From Aphanomyces cochlioides (Eukaryota; Oomycota; Saprolegniomycetes; Saprolegniales; Verrucalvaceae): a stretch of DNA of 64,000 nt. Positions 15,001 to 26,601 of this stretch are shown piece by piece. The notes under the pieces are model-generated. The model did not search any database. It was not told the origin of the DNA and worked only from the letters and a program-made list of their open reading frames with translations. The DNA lies in the NCBI GenBank assembly GCA_019828595.1, contig JAHQRK010000012.1:1922001-1986000 (forward strand), in the 5' to 3' direction. Both the position numbers and the translations under genes were made by a program. Position 1 is the first letter of the stretch, and every line of letters starts with the position of its first letter.

Positions 15001-18000
15001 GCAGAGCTACCTCCAGTCAATATGGAAAGGACTCTCCAGTAGCGTTCGCGCTGATGTACAAACTCGACTGGGCTGCTGTGGCTTCGCCTCAATCACCGAT
15101 TACCCAGAGAAACCGTGCCCAGAAGAAGCTCTTGTCGATCCGCTTTCCCCTCGAACTTGCTTTGCCGCCATGACATCCGCCGCGTCGTCTCTCTTTCACA
15201 ACGTCTTCTCGTCCATCTTGGGTGTGATTATTGCCCAAGTTGTTGCGCTGGCCATTGCAAATGTTCTTGTTCGATGGGAAGCCATCCGCATCTACAATCT
15301 ATCTCATGGTATCCTCTCTCACTACGCACGTCGCCTGAAGTCTACGTAGGATACAAGAAGGAAGAAACGCTCTTTGTGGTTGTCCTGAGGTGTACAGTTC
15401 CTGTAGCGAGCCATTTTGCTGCTTGTGCTGCAATTTTTGGAATCGTAGCAGGCCTCGACGTGCTCTTTCACTGGAACTTCCTGGCGCTCTCGAGTGCGAC
15501 TGTATTTGTCAAAGTCGAGCTCGGTATTCCTCTCGTCACCCTCAGTGGGCTCTACTTTCGTAAGCATTTCATCTGAGGAGTTGTGATATTTACTCTATTG
15601 TTTAGTACTGAACACGGTTGGTGGCTGGGCACTGTCTGGAATTCATATCAGACCTATGAAAGGCTTTGCGATCGGTCACATTGTCTTGCTCACTGCTGGT
15701 GTTTGCCTAGCCATCATGCTGTCGACGTTTGAAACCAACTTGCCAACCTACACGACTCTTCAAACCATGCTTGAAGCCCGATATGTGGCCCTCTCACCGC
15801 AAGATAAAGTAGAGCTCGAGATGAACTTGATGTGCTGTGGCTACAGCGCTTCCTCCCAAGGAACATGTACAAATGCAACGACTACATTGCCACTGTGCAG
15901 CAAGTCTATTACCTTGGCAGTTCAGCAGCTTTCTTCCGTAACCCTCGACCGATTGACGACGTTCTTGTTGTCGCAATTGGCACTTCTTGTGGCCACAGGC
16001 ATTTTCTTAAGCTATCAAAATGCAATTACTCCATCTACCAGCCAAGCGTTGCCACCTCAAGTGAATGAGTTCACCGATATCACCAGCGTCGTGATCAACC
16101 GTGTAAGCGCTCAGATCCTTCTCCTCGCCAGCATCATCGTTGCATTTTGCGGTGCAATTCTCGTAGCTGTAGGGTGCGACTTGCTCCTCCAGACCAACCT
16201 CGTTACCATCTCAGCTGTGTTGAATGCTTTTTCCACCCACGCTGGTACTTATATCCTCATCCTCGGTGTTGTCCTTGTGGCTGCCAGCGGCATCGGCATC
16301 TTTGGAAGCCTGACAAGGAGAAAGAAGTGGCTATGGGGTTTGGCTGTCGTTCTGCTAGGAGCTACGACTGCATCGCTCGCACTCTATGCTGCCGCCTATC
16401 GAATCCAGAATCCAGCGAACGCTTCAATTGTCAACGCAACGATGCTCTCCACCTGGACGGCGTTTGCGCCTGCGACGAAACAGTTTGTCCAGGACGCCTA
16501 CACATGCTGCGGTTTTTCCAAAGTATTGACCGACGGCGTTGTGTCGTACACGCTGCCTTATCTGAAACCTACATGGTCAAATGCGATGAACATGACAAGC
16601 ATGGCGTACACTCCAGAATGTCCAAGCGGTGCTTCGTCTGGTTGTGGATCATTCATGATCCAAGCGTTAATTCAAGCGGCTAATGCGACCACGACTACCG
16701 CGATGGCATTATGCGCTCTGTTTTCAGTCGTCTTTGTGGCCACAGGCGTGCTCTACTACCGCCAAGGAAAGAAAAAACCAGTCACATGGGTGGTTTTGAT
16801 TTCCCAGACTGCAGTGCTTGCCGTTGGTACTGGCGTCGGTGTGTCTTTGCTTGGTCTTGGACTTATTGGCCTCGATGTTGCTGCTGCCACGACTATCTTC
16901 ACTTCCAATGTGATTCAGACGATCTTTGGTCAAACCATTGGCGTGCTTGTGCTCCTCTTTGTCACTTATGCAATTGCCGTCACGTCTTACGGCTTGTATG
17001 GCGCGATCAACAAGATATTGCATGTGATCCTCATCTTCCTCGGCCTTGCATCGGGTCTTGCCTTACTCGGGTGGAGCTCCGTGGGAATTGTCGGTTCAAT
17101 GGCATCGACTCCATTGTCGTGGCAGTCTACTCTCGACGATACTCTCGACCGTTTATGGACGAAGCTTTCATTTGACTCTCGCATGTTTATTGCAGTCAGC
17201 CGACAATGCTGCGGTTTTAACGACCCGACTCTCGTTGGACAGCTTTACAGCTATGATCGTGCCACGTCAGCCGACGGGTTAACTCTAGCGTGTCCGTCTG
17301 GATTATCCACAGGCTGTCGGAAAATTCTTCTTCATGACGCAGCTGCTCTCCTTGCACAGCTCTTCAATCTGCTCGTTGCATTCTCGACGCTGGAGACGTG
17401 TGCCGTTCTCTTGGCGATTGTACTCCTTCGTGGATTGATTACACTGCACCATGACGTCTGGATTGGAATTGTAAAGAAAATGCGCTGGTGGGTGGCTAAA
17501 TACTCGGACGACGTCAAGATCTATCACATGGCTCTATCTCTCCAAAAGCACTACGACGCCAAGTTCACTCGTCCGCAGCGTCTGACTTGTATTCTGTGCG
17601 CCGTTGTCGCTATGACTCTAGTGGATGCCACAGTTCAAGCAACCTATGGCTGCAACCGCACATCCAGCATGGATTGCCAACCTTACTCTGCGATATCTAT
17701 CGTAAGCCAGCTTGTAAATTTGTCATCTTATCTGGCATGTAGGTGCTGCTCGGTCTTTTGTACAGTCTCGTGAGTTTGGTCGTCCAGATCATGTTTGTCG
17801 CTGCTTTCACCCACATCCGACACCGCCAGGATGAAGTCGACTCGGCCACTTTGGCTGAGCGTAGACGCAAGGAGAAGGTCTACTTTCGCGAAGTCATGCA
17901 ACAAAGCTTCCATGCACTCATGTCCAAGTTTGGACACTTGTCGATGGTCACGTCTGAAGAGCGCTTCTACAGGTATGACACTCATCAAGTAGTCGTCCAG

Positions 18001-20424
18001 CTTACTCATGTTTCCTCCAGCTGGCTCATTCACCACGTGGACTGGATCACTTTCCTTCTCTGCTGGGCTCGTCTTCTCTTCTCCGTCGTCATCGGTACGT
18101 TCCTAGGTGGTTGCACTACTCAATGGTGTCATTGTAGGAGTCTACATGGTGCTCGGGGGATTTGGTCTTGGGTTTTACATGTTTGGCATGCAAGTGCCAG
18201 GCTCGGTCGACTTTGTCGTCGTCCCAGTTGTCATGATTCTCTCGAGTGGCGGGGTGCTTCTTTGTACAAGTCTTCGTCAGCAAAAGGTCTACACGCGTAT
18301 CGCCCATGTCGGTCTTCTCGTCGCGACCATGTCGAGCATTGTCCTTGTGGCAATCCTGTCCGTCGTCATCTTCCTCATTTTCCAAGCGCTGGAGGATCCA
18401 ACGACGCCACGAAATTGGACTCAACGAAGCACGGTATGTCCTCACATCACAATTGGTATCGAAGATCTGTTGTAGGGGTTTTGTGTTGTCGATGCGCTGC
18501 GAGCCATTTGGATGAGCGATACGTCAGGAGTCTTGCGACAGCAGTGGCAAACTCAGCTCAATTGCTGCGGCTTGCCTGAATTCCCAGTGCGTCCTTGTCC
18601 GCAAGGACCTAGCTACGAGCAAAACGTGACGGCTACAAAAGTGGACGGCACGACGATATTTAAAACAGTCACTGTCGTCCAAGACCTCGGTGGATGTCTC
18701 GATAAAATGCTCGGCCAAGTCCGAAGCGTGGCGCAGACTCTTCTCTTCACTTTCGTCATCATGATGTAAGCGTGGATAAAATTCTTTCGTCACATTTTGT
18801 CTAGAATTGTGGAACTCGTCATGGCGGCGTGCACTTATTTCCTCGCAAGGGACATCGTCATTTCGTGGGACACCAAAGTTCGCCGATTGTCAATGAAGAA
18901 AGAGGAGGAGGCGGAAGAGGACATGCCATTTGACGTGACACCGTCGGCAGTCGCTGCACCTCAGCGCGGCAGGATAACCTCGACGCTGGTTCAAACCAGT
19001 ATTGATAATGTCAGCACAGCGGTGGCGGCTGCACTAGCAGAGACACCTGTGCCTCAGGCAACGCGTCGCCAACCCATGCAGCAAGACAAAATCAAACAGA
19101 AGCTGAAAATTCGGTACCCAGCATGGATCACCAAGGTCGTCTACGCCATGGCTGCTCTCTGGACTGCTGGATGTGTCTTCGGCACAATTTTCCTCGCGCT
19201 GGACTTGAGCGACTATGCTGCTTTGCCTTGGCTTGTTTGTGTTATCATCAGTCTTGTCCTTCACGCTGGTGTTATCGAACCGGCCTACGTCTTTGCCATT
19301 GTCGTGTCCAAGACGCTGCATACGTGGTGGAAGCATACATGGATGGCGGCTCTCATCGGGATGGGCAAGGCGATTTTGCATCTCGATGAGGGCACGGATG
19401 ACGCAGCAACGATCCTCGATCCATTCATGCGTATTCGACACAATGCTGCAATTGTCATTCAACGCCGATGGATGACCAAACTGGCGCGCCTTCGCTACTT
19501 GGTCATTCTTCGGGTGGCGAGAGAAACAGCGCATCGTGTCGCAATTGAAACGAGAATTCGCACAATCAAGGATGCCATAGCAGGCTTCACCCGTGACGAA
19601 ACCGATGCTTTCACAGTACTCTTCAAAGACGCTGACCATGCCAAGACGGGCCTAGTCTCTTACAAGGTACGCGCTATCATTGAGTTTGAGTGACTAAATG
19701 GAGAATGCGTAGATCGTGTCACAAGCTGTGTACGCTCTTGGTGTCAAGGTGCCGTCAGCCGTCGTCAAACAGTATCTCCTTGCTCTTGATCCGGGATTTG
19801 ATGAGCTGATTGATCTCGACTACTTTTTATACGCCATGTCATGCATCCGTGGCTACCACCAAGATCAACAACGAGCTCAAACAACCACAGATGAGCTGGT
19901 TGTCTCGTCATCTCTCGAGGGCAAGATCCAAGTCAAGAAGCAAAACATGCTGCGCGAACTCAAAGACAAACGAACTGCTATTTCAAAGCACTTGATGAAC
20001 AAGGTAACTCCACCGATTTATTCTGGAATGCGAACTTGCATAGGTTGAGAAGTTAGCATCCAAGCTTCGCGTCGACACGACTGAAGAAGACGAAGAAGTC
20101 AAGCCTTCTGGTGCCTACGTCCTTCTAAACACCAAGAAGAACATGGGCCGAGGCGGTTCGTCTCCTACACGACCTGGTACACAGTCAACTCGTCAGAAAG
20201 ACTCAGCCCAACCTCCGTCTCCAACAAACAATGCTACTCCTGTTGCCACAGTAGACACCGCCAACTTGCAACTTCCAAACGACAACGATGCGATGCCTCC
20301 GCGGGAGCAAGTGCTTCCAGCGGTTAAGCCTCCACCTAAAGCTATGTTGTCCATGCGAGCTACGAAAGACATGGAGAAAGCTATCGCGCAAATGAAGCTC
20401 AAGCAGAAGAGCAAGAAGAAATAG
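1..20424 (+). CDS. Giant polycystin-like / multi-tetraspanin membrane receptor (5' partial)
   Basis: The reading frame is open from base 3, so the start lies upstream. Exons join through more than 25 short GT...TAG introns. Phases were checked at most junctions, e.g. 14581-14621, 15349, 17710, 18434 and 19668. The window alone encodes over 6,000 residues. Order: Calx-beta-like repeats, discoidin-like domain, LamG-like domain, more Calx-like repeats, a second beta-repeat array (about 6600-8400), further Calx-like repeats, REJ/PKD region, EGF, GAIN/GPS-like region, a first membrane helix (about 14183-14240), five tetraspanin-like units, two more helices (about 19120-19320), an IQ motif, an EF-hand-like pair and a basic Pro-rich tail. 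REJ-GPS-TM is the polycystin-1 order, but no PLAT domain is seen. A role as a surface or ciliary mechanosensor/adhesion receptor is inferred. The frame junction near 255 and the segment 1430-1640 are not cleanly resolved. Confidence 0.75.
3..2340 (+). repeat. Calx-beta-like extracellular repeats, block A
   Basis: Each unit carries a DND turn, a V-EG motif, a Y-x-V-x-L strand, EP-x3-VTV, and an 'F-x-P/S-x-x-W-N-I-P-Q' signature followed by an acidic turn. Copies of the NW/TW-x-x-x-Q signature are seen near 350, 745 and 2045. Further copies in the same protein lie near 5490, 6095, 8625, 9045, 9395, 9790 and 10250, giving about ten. The WNIPQ-type strand is known from Calx-beta-like adhesion repeats of large bacterial and protist surface proteins. 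Many N-x-S/T sites fit an extracellular location. Confidence 0.6.
3480..5290 (+). other. Discoidin (F5/8C)-like and LamG-like lectin modules of the giant receptor
   Basis: Residues encoded near 3495-3640 read NLAAG...WWAVDLG...I-x-V-x-N, the core of an F5/8 type C (discoidin/fucolectin) sugar-binding domain. A second WIVVDF strand lies near 4210. From about 4630 the frame shows LSYWRL, then F-T-I-E-F-W-I and W-T-H-V-V-A-S-Y, the strand pattern of a concanavalin/laminin-G fold. These modules usually bind glycans or matrix. The ligand here is unknown. Confidence 0.5.
10880..14240 (+). other. REJ/PKD region, EGF module, GAIN/GPS-like motif and first TM helix
   Basis: From about 10900 to 12830 the frame shows PKD/REJ-type strands (LDATAS, SYDPD, Y-x-F-x-L-x-A-T-D). 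It also has the REJ junction SPPTPGTF followed by LLCDNWSDQDHPLQYSF. A six-cysteine EGF module follows at about 12940-13036. After a Ser/Thr-rich segment, a C-x-x-W...W...C...CSC-x5-G-x-EVAV pattern (about 13978-14110) resembles the GPS autoproteolysis motif. A helix and a basic stop-transfer follow (about 14183-14240). The order matches polycystin-1 up to the first TM. GPS cleavage is unproven because the usual H-L-T tripeptide is replaced by A-S-I. Confidence 0.55.
14622..18860 (+). other. About five consecutive tetraspanin-like membrane units
   Basis: Repeated blocks contain three hydrophobic helices, an extracellular loop with a CCG/CCGY/CCGF/CCGL tetraspanin hallmark plus further cysteines, and a fourth helix. 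CCG motifs lie near 15076, 15830, 16505, 17208 and 18564. The loops also carry a P-x-x-C-P or C-P-S-G-x-S-x-G-C cysteine motif. Unit 1 (14685-15300) has four clear helices. Unit 5 (about 18025-18850) is preceded by an extra helix pair and a charged cytosolic loop (about 17800-17970). Stand-alone tetraspanins have a single unit of this kind of 200-300 residues. Confidence 0.65.
19430..19960 (+). other. Cytosolic IQ motif and EF-hand-like pair of the giant receptor
   Basis: The frame at about 19445-19500 reads A-A-I-V-I-Q-R-R-W-M-x5-L-x-R-L, a calmodulin-binding IQ motif. At about 19625-19850, across the intron 19668-19713, a DADHAKTGLVSY loop, a helix and a second acidic loop before LDYFLYAMS resemble an EF-hand pair. 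The second loop lacks a clean DxDxDG pattern, so calcium binding is uncertain. This suggests a calcium/calmodulin-responsive tail (inference). Confidence 0.45.
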
Positions 20425-20504
20425 GCGGGTGGCATTCCACTGTCGTCGGGTCGTTAAGATATTTTTCCAAAATAATTCATAATCAAGATTTTGTAAATCA
20501 TATA

Positions 20505-23018
20505 GATAAACCGTAAAAGGTAATGCTCACAGCTATTAGTTGTGAGAGTCGTATTGCTGGCGTCATCACAATTTCCATTTCTCGGGAGTTTCCTTTATCT
20601 ATTTCTTTGATAGTTGTATTCACAGTCAAGAAGTATCCTGCGGGAAATGGAAATCGTGATATTCTGTGCACCACTCAAATTTTCTTGGCCAAAAATTTGG
20701 TGCACAAGACACGCTACTTATTTCCAAATTTGCAATGCCGGTCGAAGACTTCACGATTCAACGTGCGCGGACGAAGCGAATTTCAGATAGCACACGAAAA
20801 GGATATGCGTCAGGTCTACGTCAAATAAGAGCATGGATACAGGTCTGACATGAAATATAACGGTAGTCATTGATTGTGAATAGGAGACAGATCAGTTGTA
20901 CTTGCTAAGAGAAGCGACAGTGGTGAGTAGATCATTGACCTCAACGTTTTCAAATACGACCATTTCAAAGCATTTATAACACATACAATGCGTTCTAAGG
21001 ATATAGAGCCCAATACACTATCGAAGTATAGAAGTTCAATCAAATCGCTGTACAAAGACCTACAAATGCCAAATCCAGACGAATATGGCGAAGATCTGAA
21101 AGAGATTTTGTCAGGTACAATCCTTCCATAAGTAGTATATTCTTATAGTAAGTAGGCATCAGGAAAATGCATGCTGAAAAGCTGCAAAGTGGAGAAAAAG
21201 TTGGGTCGGGGAAGAAGCCTCTTCACTATGCTATGTATTCAATTTTATGCGAGAGGTCGTTGTCGCTAAAGGACGGTGGATTCACTCATCTTTTCCTGAT
21301 CCTAACTTGGAATCTCATGTGTCGTTCGAAGTCTACGGAAACAATTCAACTGCATCATATTCTGCTTGAGAATGACTCGATAGGTGTATGCTTTTATAAG
21401 ACAAAGACACAGCAAGAGGGTAGAAAGTGCAACATGTCGACAACTATAACTATATCCTATAGGCTCGAATTTAAAAGATCCTCGTCATTGTTATGCAAAT
21501 CCTATGAGCCCTCATGCATGCCTGTTCCTTGCCCTTGGCATCTACTTGGCTTGTCAACCACAGCTTGGTGTTGGTTGGTTGTTTCCTGGTTCAAACCAAC
21601 GAGAACGATTTGCAAAGTCACTTCATAAGTTGCTCGCTGCTCGTCAACATTCATCACATATTGAGCGTACAAGAAAAGATATCGGCACCCACTCTATTCG
21701 AAAAGGTGTTGCCACCTTTGCATGCTCTGGCTCGACGGCCGGTCCAACTATAGTAAGTGTATGTTTGCGTTGTGGGTGGGCCTTAGGACATGTTCTGGAA
21801 CGATATTTTCGTTATGAGAGTGCTGGAGATCAATTTTGTGGACGAGTAGTGGCTGGCCTTCCATTGGATTCAGCTACATTTGCTGCTTTACCACCCCAGT
21901 TTACCCCATCTATCCCCCTCGACAAAGCCCTTCTATTGATGTTCCCATCGTTGAGTCAAGACGCATCATTTGTTCCCGTTCTTGAAATTGCCCTTGCTTC
22001 GCTTGTACACCATGCTCGTTTTTTATCGTCCCACTTGCCCTCTACACATGCTTTGTTATCTACACCATTGTTCCGAGATCCAAATTTGCTTGGTCAGCTT
22101 GAATCTGCTCTTCTTGTCGATATGAATAAGTCTCCTATGAAGCCTTCTGGTATACCACCCCATGTTCACATATATGGTGGCATTCAACGAAATTACTCCT
22201 CAATTGAAGCCCTGCCACAAATTGTACTTGATGGTATTTCAAAGCTACTGGAAGAGAAAGGAATCATGGCTGGAAATATTACGAAGGAAGTGTTGGAATC
22301 AACCTTGTCACGTGCTTTAAGCTCCTTACAACGATCTACATCTAGCATGGAATTATTGTCCCAAAATAACTCTGGTGGTTCGACTTTTGATGCATTCAAC
22401 TGGCAAGGTCGTTTTCATCATCTCCCCGAATCATTTGTCTTTCCTAGTGTTGGTGTTTGTGCTGCTTGGCATCTTTGGTGGTGTGGTAATGCGTCACAAC
22501 GTTGGTCTCCCCTTTGTCAAGCATCATTTCATGACTTTTCTAATCGTATTGTGAGAAATACTTTCTATCAATGGAAGTATGTGATAAACAAAATGGTAAG
22601 CTATCTACAGGAGAAGTCTCTCTGTGTTCCACGGGCTGGTTCGAGCAATGAAGTTCTCCAGACAGCGTTTGACCAGGCCATCAAGGCCATCCAACTTGAA
22701 ATCAAAACGACCAGGAAAAACAAGCCACGGAGACTCGAGCAAATGAAGATCACAACAATTTGTCGGCTTCTACATGAGAAAGAGATGTTACGTAATCAAA
22801 TAATGCAATAGATATACATTGTGTTGATTCACATTGAATGGTTGACGGCTTGCAACGCATATTGTCTTCTCACCGAGGTTATGGCTCGGCTTGCTTCCCT
22901 CTTGCCGTCACTCTTCCGAATGCAAAATGCAGAAACCATACTATTCGCTAGCTTTCAACCAATCACGTGGTGCCAAAAAGGTGATTTCACCAGCATTACG
23001 AAATCCAGAGACTGCTGA
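20505..23018 (+). repeat. Left arm of 2.5-kb inverted repeat
   Basis: Identity with the reverse complement of 23134-27244 (minus the Tc1 insert) begins at GATAAACCG and ends at CTGCTGA. Bases just outside differ on the two sides, which defines both limits. The outer end holds a small hairpin (CTCACAGC...GTTGTGAG, about 20526-20547). Confidence 0.85.
20735..22811 (+). CDS. Crypton tyrosine recombinase, intact left copy
   Basis: Proposed exons are 20735-20842, 20931-21114, 21156-21419 and 21463-22811. Phases are compatible and give 634 residues. The N-terminal part (STRKGY...LRQIRAW, then F-K-Y-D-H-F-K-A-F, N-T-L-S-K-Y-R) is the SAM-like core-binding domain of tyrosine recombinases. The catalytic part shows a candidate first Arg (MCRSKST), then THSIRKG (H-x-x-R) and ERYFRYE (candidate Tyr), the R-H-R-Y set. 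A C-terminal region of about 300 residues with FVFP...AWHLWWCG resembles the GCR1_C-type DNA-binding domain of Cryptons. The first intron (88 nt) is the least certain; a two-intron version fits less well. The enzyme would cut and rejoin DNA for element movement. This copy has no visible defect. Confidence 0.7.
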
Positions 23019-25005
23019 AGAAAAATAATTAAATTGCATACAAATATTCATACTGTTTTGAATAATAATGTGAAATAAAAGATTAACTTATCGAAATTGT
23101 AAATCGTTTGATTTACTCGAGAGTATAGTTTCCTCAGCAGTCTCTGGATTTCGTAATGCTGGTGAAATCACCTTTTTGGCACCACGTGATTGGTTGAAAG
23201 CTAGCGAATAGTATGGTTTCTGCATTTTGCATTCGGAAGAGTGACGGCAAGAGGGAAGCAAGCCGAGCCATAACCTCGGTGAGAAGACAATATGCGTTGC
23301 AAGCCGTCAACCATTCAATGTGAATCAACACAATGTATATCTATTGCATTATTTGATTACGTAACATCTCTTTCTCATGTAGAAGCCGACAAATTGTTGT
23401 GATCTTCATTTGCTCGAGTCTCCGTGGCTTGTTTTTCCTGGTCGTTTTGATTTCAAGTTGGATGGCCTTGATGGCCTGGTCAAACGCTGTCTGGAGAACT
23501 TCATTGCTCGAACCAGCCCGTGGAACACAGAGAGACTTCTCCTGTAGATAGCTTACCATTTTGTTTATCACATACTTCCATTGATAGAAAGTATTTCTCA
23601 CAATACGATTAGAAAAGTCATGAAATGATGCTTGACAAAGGGGAGACCAACGTTGTGACGCATTACCACACCACCAAAGATGCCAAGCAGCACAAACACC
23701 AACACTAGGAAAGACAAATGATTCGGGGAGATGATGAAAACGACCTTGCCAGTTGAATGCATCAAAAGTCGAACCACCAGAGTTATTTTGGGACAATAAT
23801 TCCATGCTAGATGTAGATCGTTGTAAGGAGCTTAAAGCACGTGACAAGGTTGATTCCAACACTTCCTTCGTAATATTTCCAGCCATGATTCCTTTCTCTT
23901 CCAGTAGCTTTGAAATACCATCAAGTACAATTTGTGGCAGGGCTTCAATTGAGGAGTAATTTCGTTGAATGCCACCATATATGTGAACATGGGGTGGTAT
24001 ACCAGAAGGCTTCATAGGAGACTTATTCATATCGACAAGAAGAGCAGATTCAAGCTGACCAAGCAAATTTGGATCTCGGAACAATGGTGTAGATAACAAA
24101 GCATGTGTAGAGGGCAAGTGGGACGATAAAAAACGAGCATGGTGTACAAGCGAAGCAAGGGCAATTTCAAGAACGGGAACAAATGATGCGTCTTGACTCA
24201 ACGATGGGAACATCAATAGAAGGGCTTTGTCGAGGGGGATAGATGGGGTAAACTGGGTGGTAAAGCAGCAAATGTAGCTGAATCCAATGGAAGGCCAGCC
24301 ACTACTCGTCCACAAAATTGATCTCCAGCACTCTCATAACGAAAATATCGTTCCAGAACATGTCCTAAGGCCCACCCACAACGCAAACATACACTTACTA
24401 TAGTTGGACCGGCCGTCGAGCCAGAGCATGCAAAGGTGGCAACACCTTTTCGAATAGAGTGGGTGCCGATATCTTTTCTTGTACGCTCAATATGTGATGA
24501 ATGTTGACGAGCAGCGAGCAACTTATGAAGTGACTTTGCAAATCGTTCTCGTTGGTTTGAACCAGGAAACAACCAACCAACACCAAGCTGTGGTTGACAA
24601 GCCAAGTAGATGCCAAGGGCAAGGAACAGGCATGCATGAGGGCTCATAGGATTTGCATAACAATGACGAGGATCTTTTAAATTCGAGCCTATAGGATATA
24701 GTTATAGTTGTCGACATGTTGCACTTTCTACCCTCTTGCTGTGTCTTTGTCTTATAAAAGCATACACCTATCGAGTCATTCTCAAGCAGAATATGATGCA
24801 GTTGAATTGTTTCCGTAGACTTCGAACGACACATGAGATTCCAAGTTAGGATCAGGAAAAGATGAGTGAATCCACCGTCCTTTAGCGACAACGACCTCTC
24901 GCATAAAATTGAATACATAGCATAGTGAAGAGGCTTCTTCCCCGACCCAACTTTTTCTCCACTTTGCAGCTTTTCAGCATGCATTTTCCTGATGCCTACT
25001 TACTA

Positions 25006-26601
25006 AACTCAGCGCAGCAAATATAAGACCACCCAAATCTGAAGTGAAAATCTGCTGCTCACGAAGACATACAGTTCAAGCGTCTAGAAGAGCAGGTCGA
25101 AACAATCGAATATGAAAATGGCACGACACTGAACATCAACTTCAGTTCAAAGCCAAGCAGATCTCGAACAAATCAACTTCGAAACTCGAAGTATAGACGA
25201 AAAAAATATAAAACCATGGACTTAAAACGCACGTTAAACTGTCAAATCGTTACGTTTTAAGACCAAAACTTGACGTTAAATAAGCGTTCCTGTGTCTAAT
25301 CTGAGCCAGTGGACTCCTGTTTGCAATTGACAGCACACACCGATGCCAGCGGGCCCCAAACTCTCAGAAGAAGAGCAAATCAGGATTCTCACGTTCAATC
25401 GTGCCGGTTGGACCCAACAAGCCATCGCCGATAAGCTAGAAAGGTCCAAAACCGTCGTGTAACACTTCCTGACCAACCCCAATGGGTACGTAAAGACCAA
25501 GCGAAGTGGTAGACCAAGAATTTTGACCCCGACGACCGAGCGCCATTTGGTCCGAAGCGCTTCCAACTCCCTCAAGACAGCCAAGCAGTTCAAAAAAGAA
25601 CTTTCCTTGCCCATCGCTGAAAGGACCATTCAACACTACCTCCACAAGTCGTATTGGCTCGTCCACAAGAAGCTCAAGAAGGCTCCTGCTCTCACTGAAG
25701 ACGACAAGACCAATCGTGAAAATTGGGCTAAGTGTCACGTCACTTGGACACAGCACGATTGGGATCGTGTCGTCTTCAGTGACGAGAAGCGATTCAACAT
25801 TGATGGCCCGGATGGATTTGCCTACTATTGGCATGACATCCGAAAGGAAGAGAAGTTTTTTTCGAAGCGACAACAAGGCGGTGGTGGTGTCATGGTTTGG
25901 GGTGGATTCAGTCGTCATGGCACGACCCCCCTTGTGAAAGTTCAAGGAACAATGGACCGTTGGGCTTACGTGGAGATGTTAGGCGAGTATTTGTTGCCCT
26001 ACATCGATGCCAACTACGGCAGAGACTGCATCTTCCAGCAGGATAATGCGCCAAGCCACGCTGCCGTCGATACTGGCGCATGGTTTCTCGAGCAAAATGT
26101 TGAAGTTCTTGACTGGCCGGCGCACTCTCCTGACATGAATCCAATGGAGAATTTATGGAGTCACATGGCGAGAGTTGTTTACCGCAATGGCTGCCAGTTT
26201 AACGACGTCCAGAGCCTGGAGAGTGCTGTTCGTCGAGCATGGTATGAAATTCCCAACTCTTTGCTTGATAGCTTACTCAATTCGATTCAGAAACGGTGTA
26301 CTTGTGTCTTGATAGCTAAAGGAGGGCCTACGCCTTATTAGTATAAGTTTGGTTCGTCCTCTGGTCTTTTTTGTTGCTTGCTTTGGCCTGTGGTCTTATA
26401 AATACTGCGTATATGGCGCAAACTTATTGACACTGCATAGTGAGTACAGTCCGTAGTATGATCACCAGTCGTAGTCCAGAAGGTAGTTTGGACCAATTGT
26501 GTGCTAATTCTACCACTCAATGGCAGTGACTGTCAATGTGATCCAAGTAATGACTCAATTCGGGAAAAATAACGTCGGTCTTTTATTTGTTGCGCTGAGT
26601 T
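25006..26601 (+). mobile_element. Tc1/mariner-family transposon inserted in the Crypton right arm
   Basis: The ends are near-perfect terminal inverted repeats, AACTCAGCGCAGCAAATA at the left and the complement of AACTCAGCGCAACAAATA at the right. They are flanked by a TA duplication at 25004-25005 and 26602-26603. The empty site is preserved in the left Crypton arm as CTTACTATAAGAAT (reverse complement near 21140-21153), which proves insertion after or during the duplication. Length is 1596 bp with one transposase gene, typical of autonomous Tc1 elements. Confidence 0.92.
25343..26341 (+). pseudogene. Tc1-family DD34E transposase with one nonsense codon
   Basis: The ATG at 25343 opens a frame with a helix-turn-helix start (LSEEEQIRILTFNRAG...). 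It is broken by TAA at 25460-25462 (codon 40) and is then open to the stop at 26341. The catalytic triad is visible: FSDEKRF, FQQDNAPSHA and NPMENLW, with 34 residues between the second Asp and Glu (DD34E, the Tc1 group). A WGGF motif lies between the first two. The only defect seen is the single stop inside the DNA-binding domain, so inactivation is recent. The downstream part (from about 25523) lacks the paired HTH domains needed for end binding. Confidence 0.88.

Noticed and set aside
20523..20828. 101-codon frame at the outer end of the left Crypton arm, also in the right arm
   Set aside because: Being in both arms reflects the duplication. It overlaps the recombinase start in another frame and has no motif.
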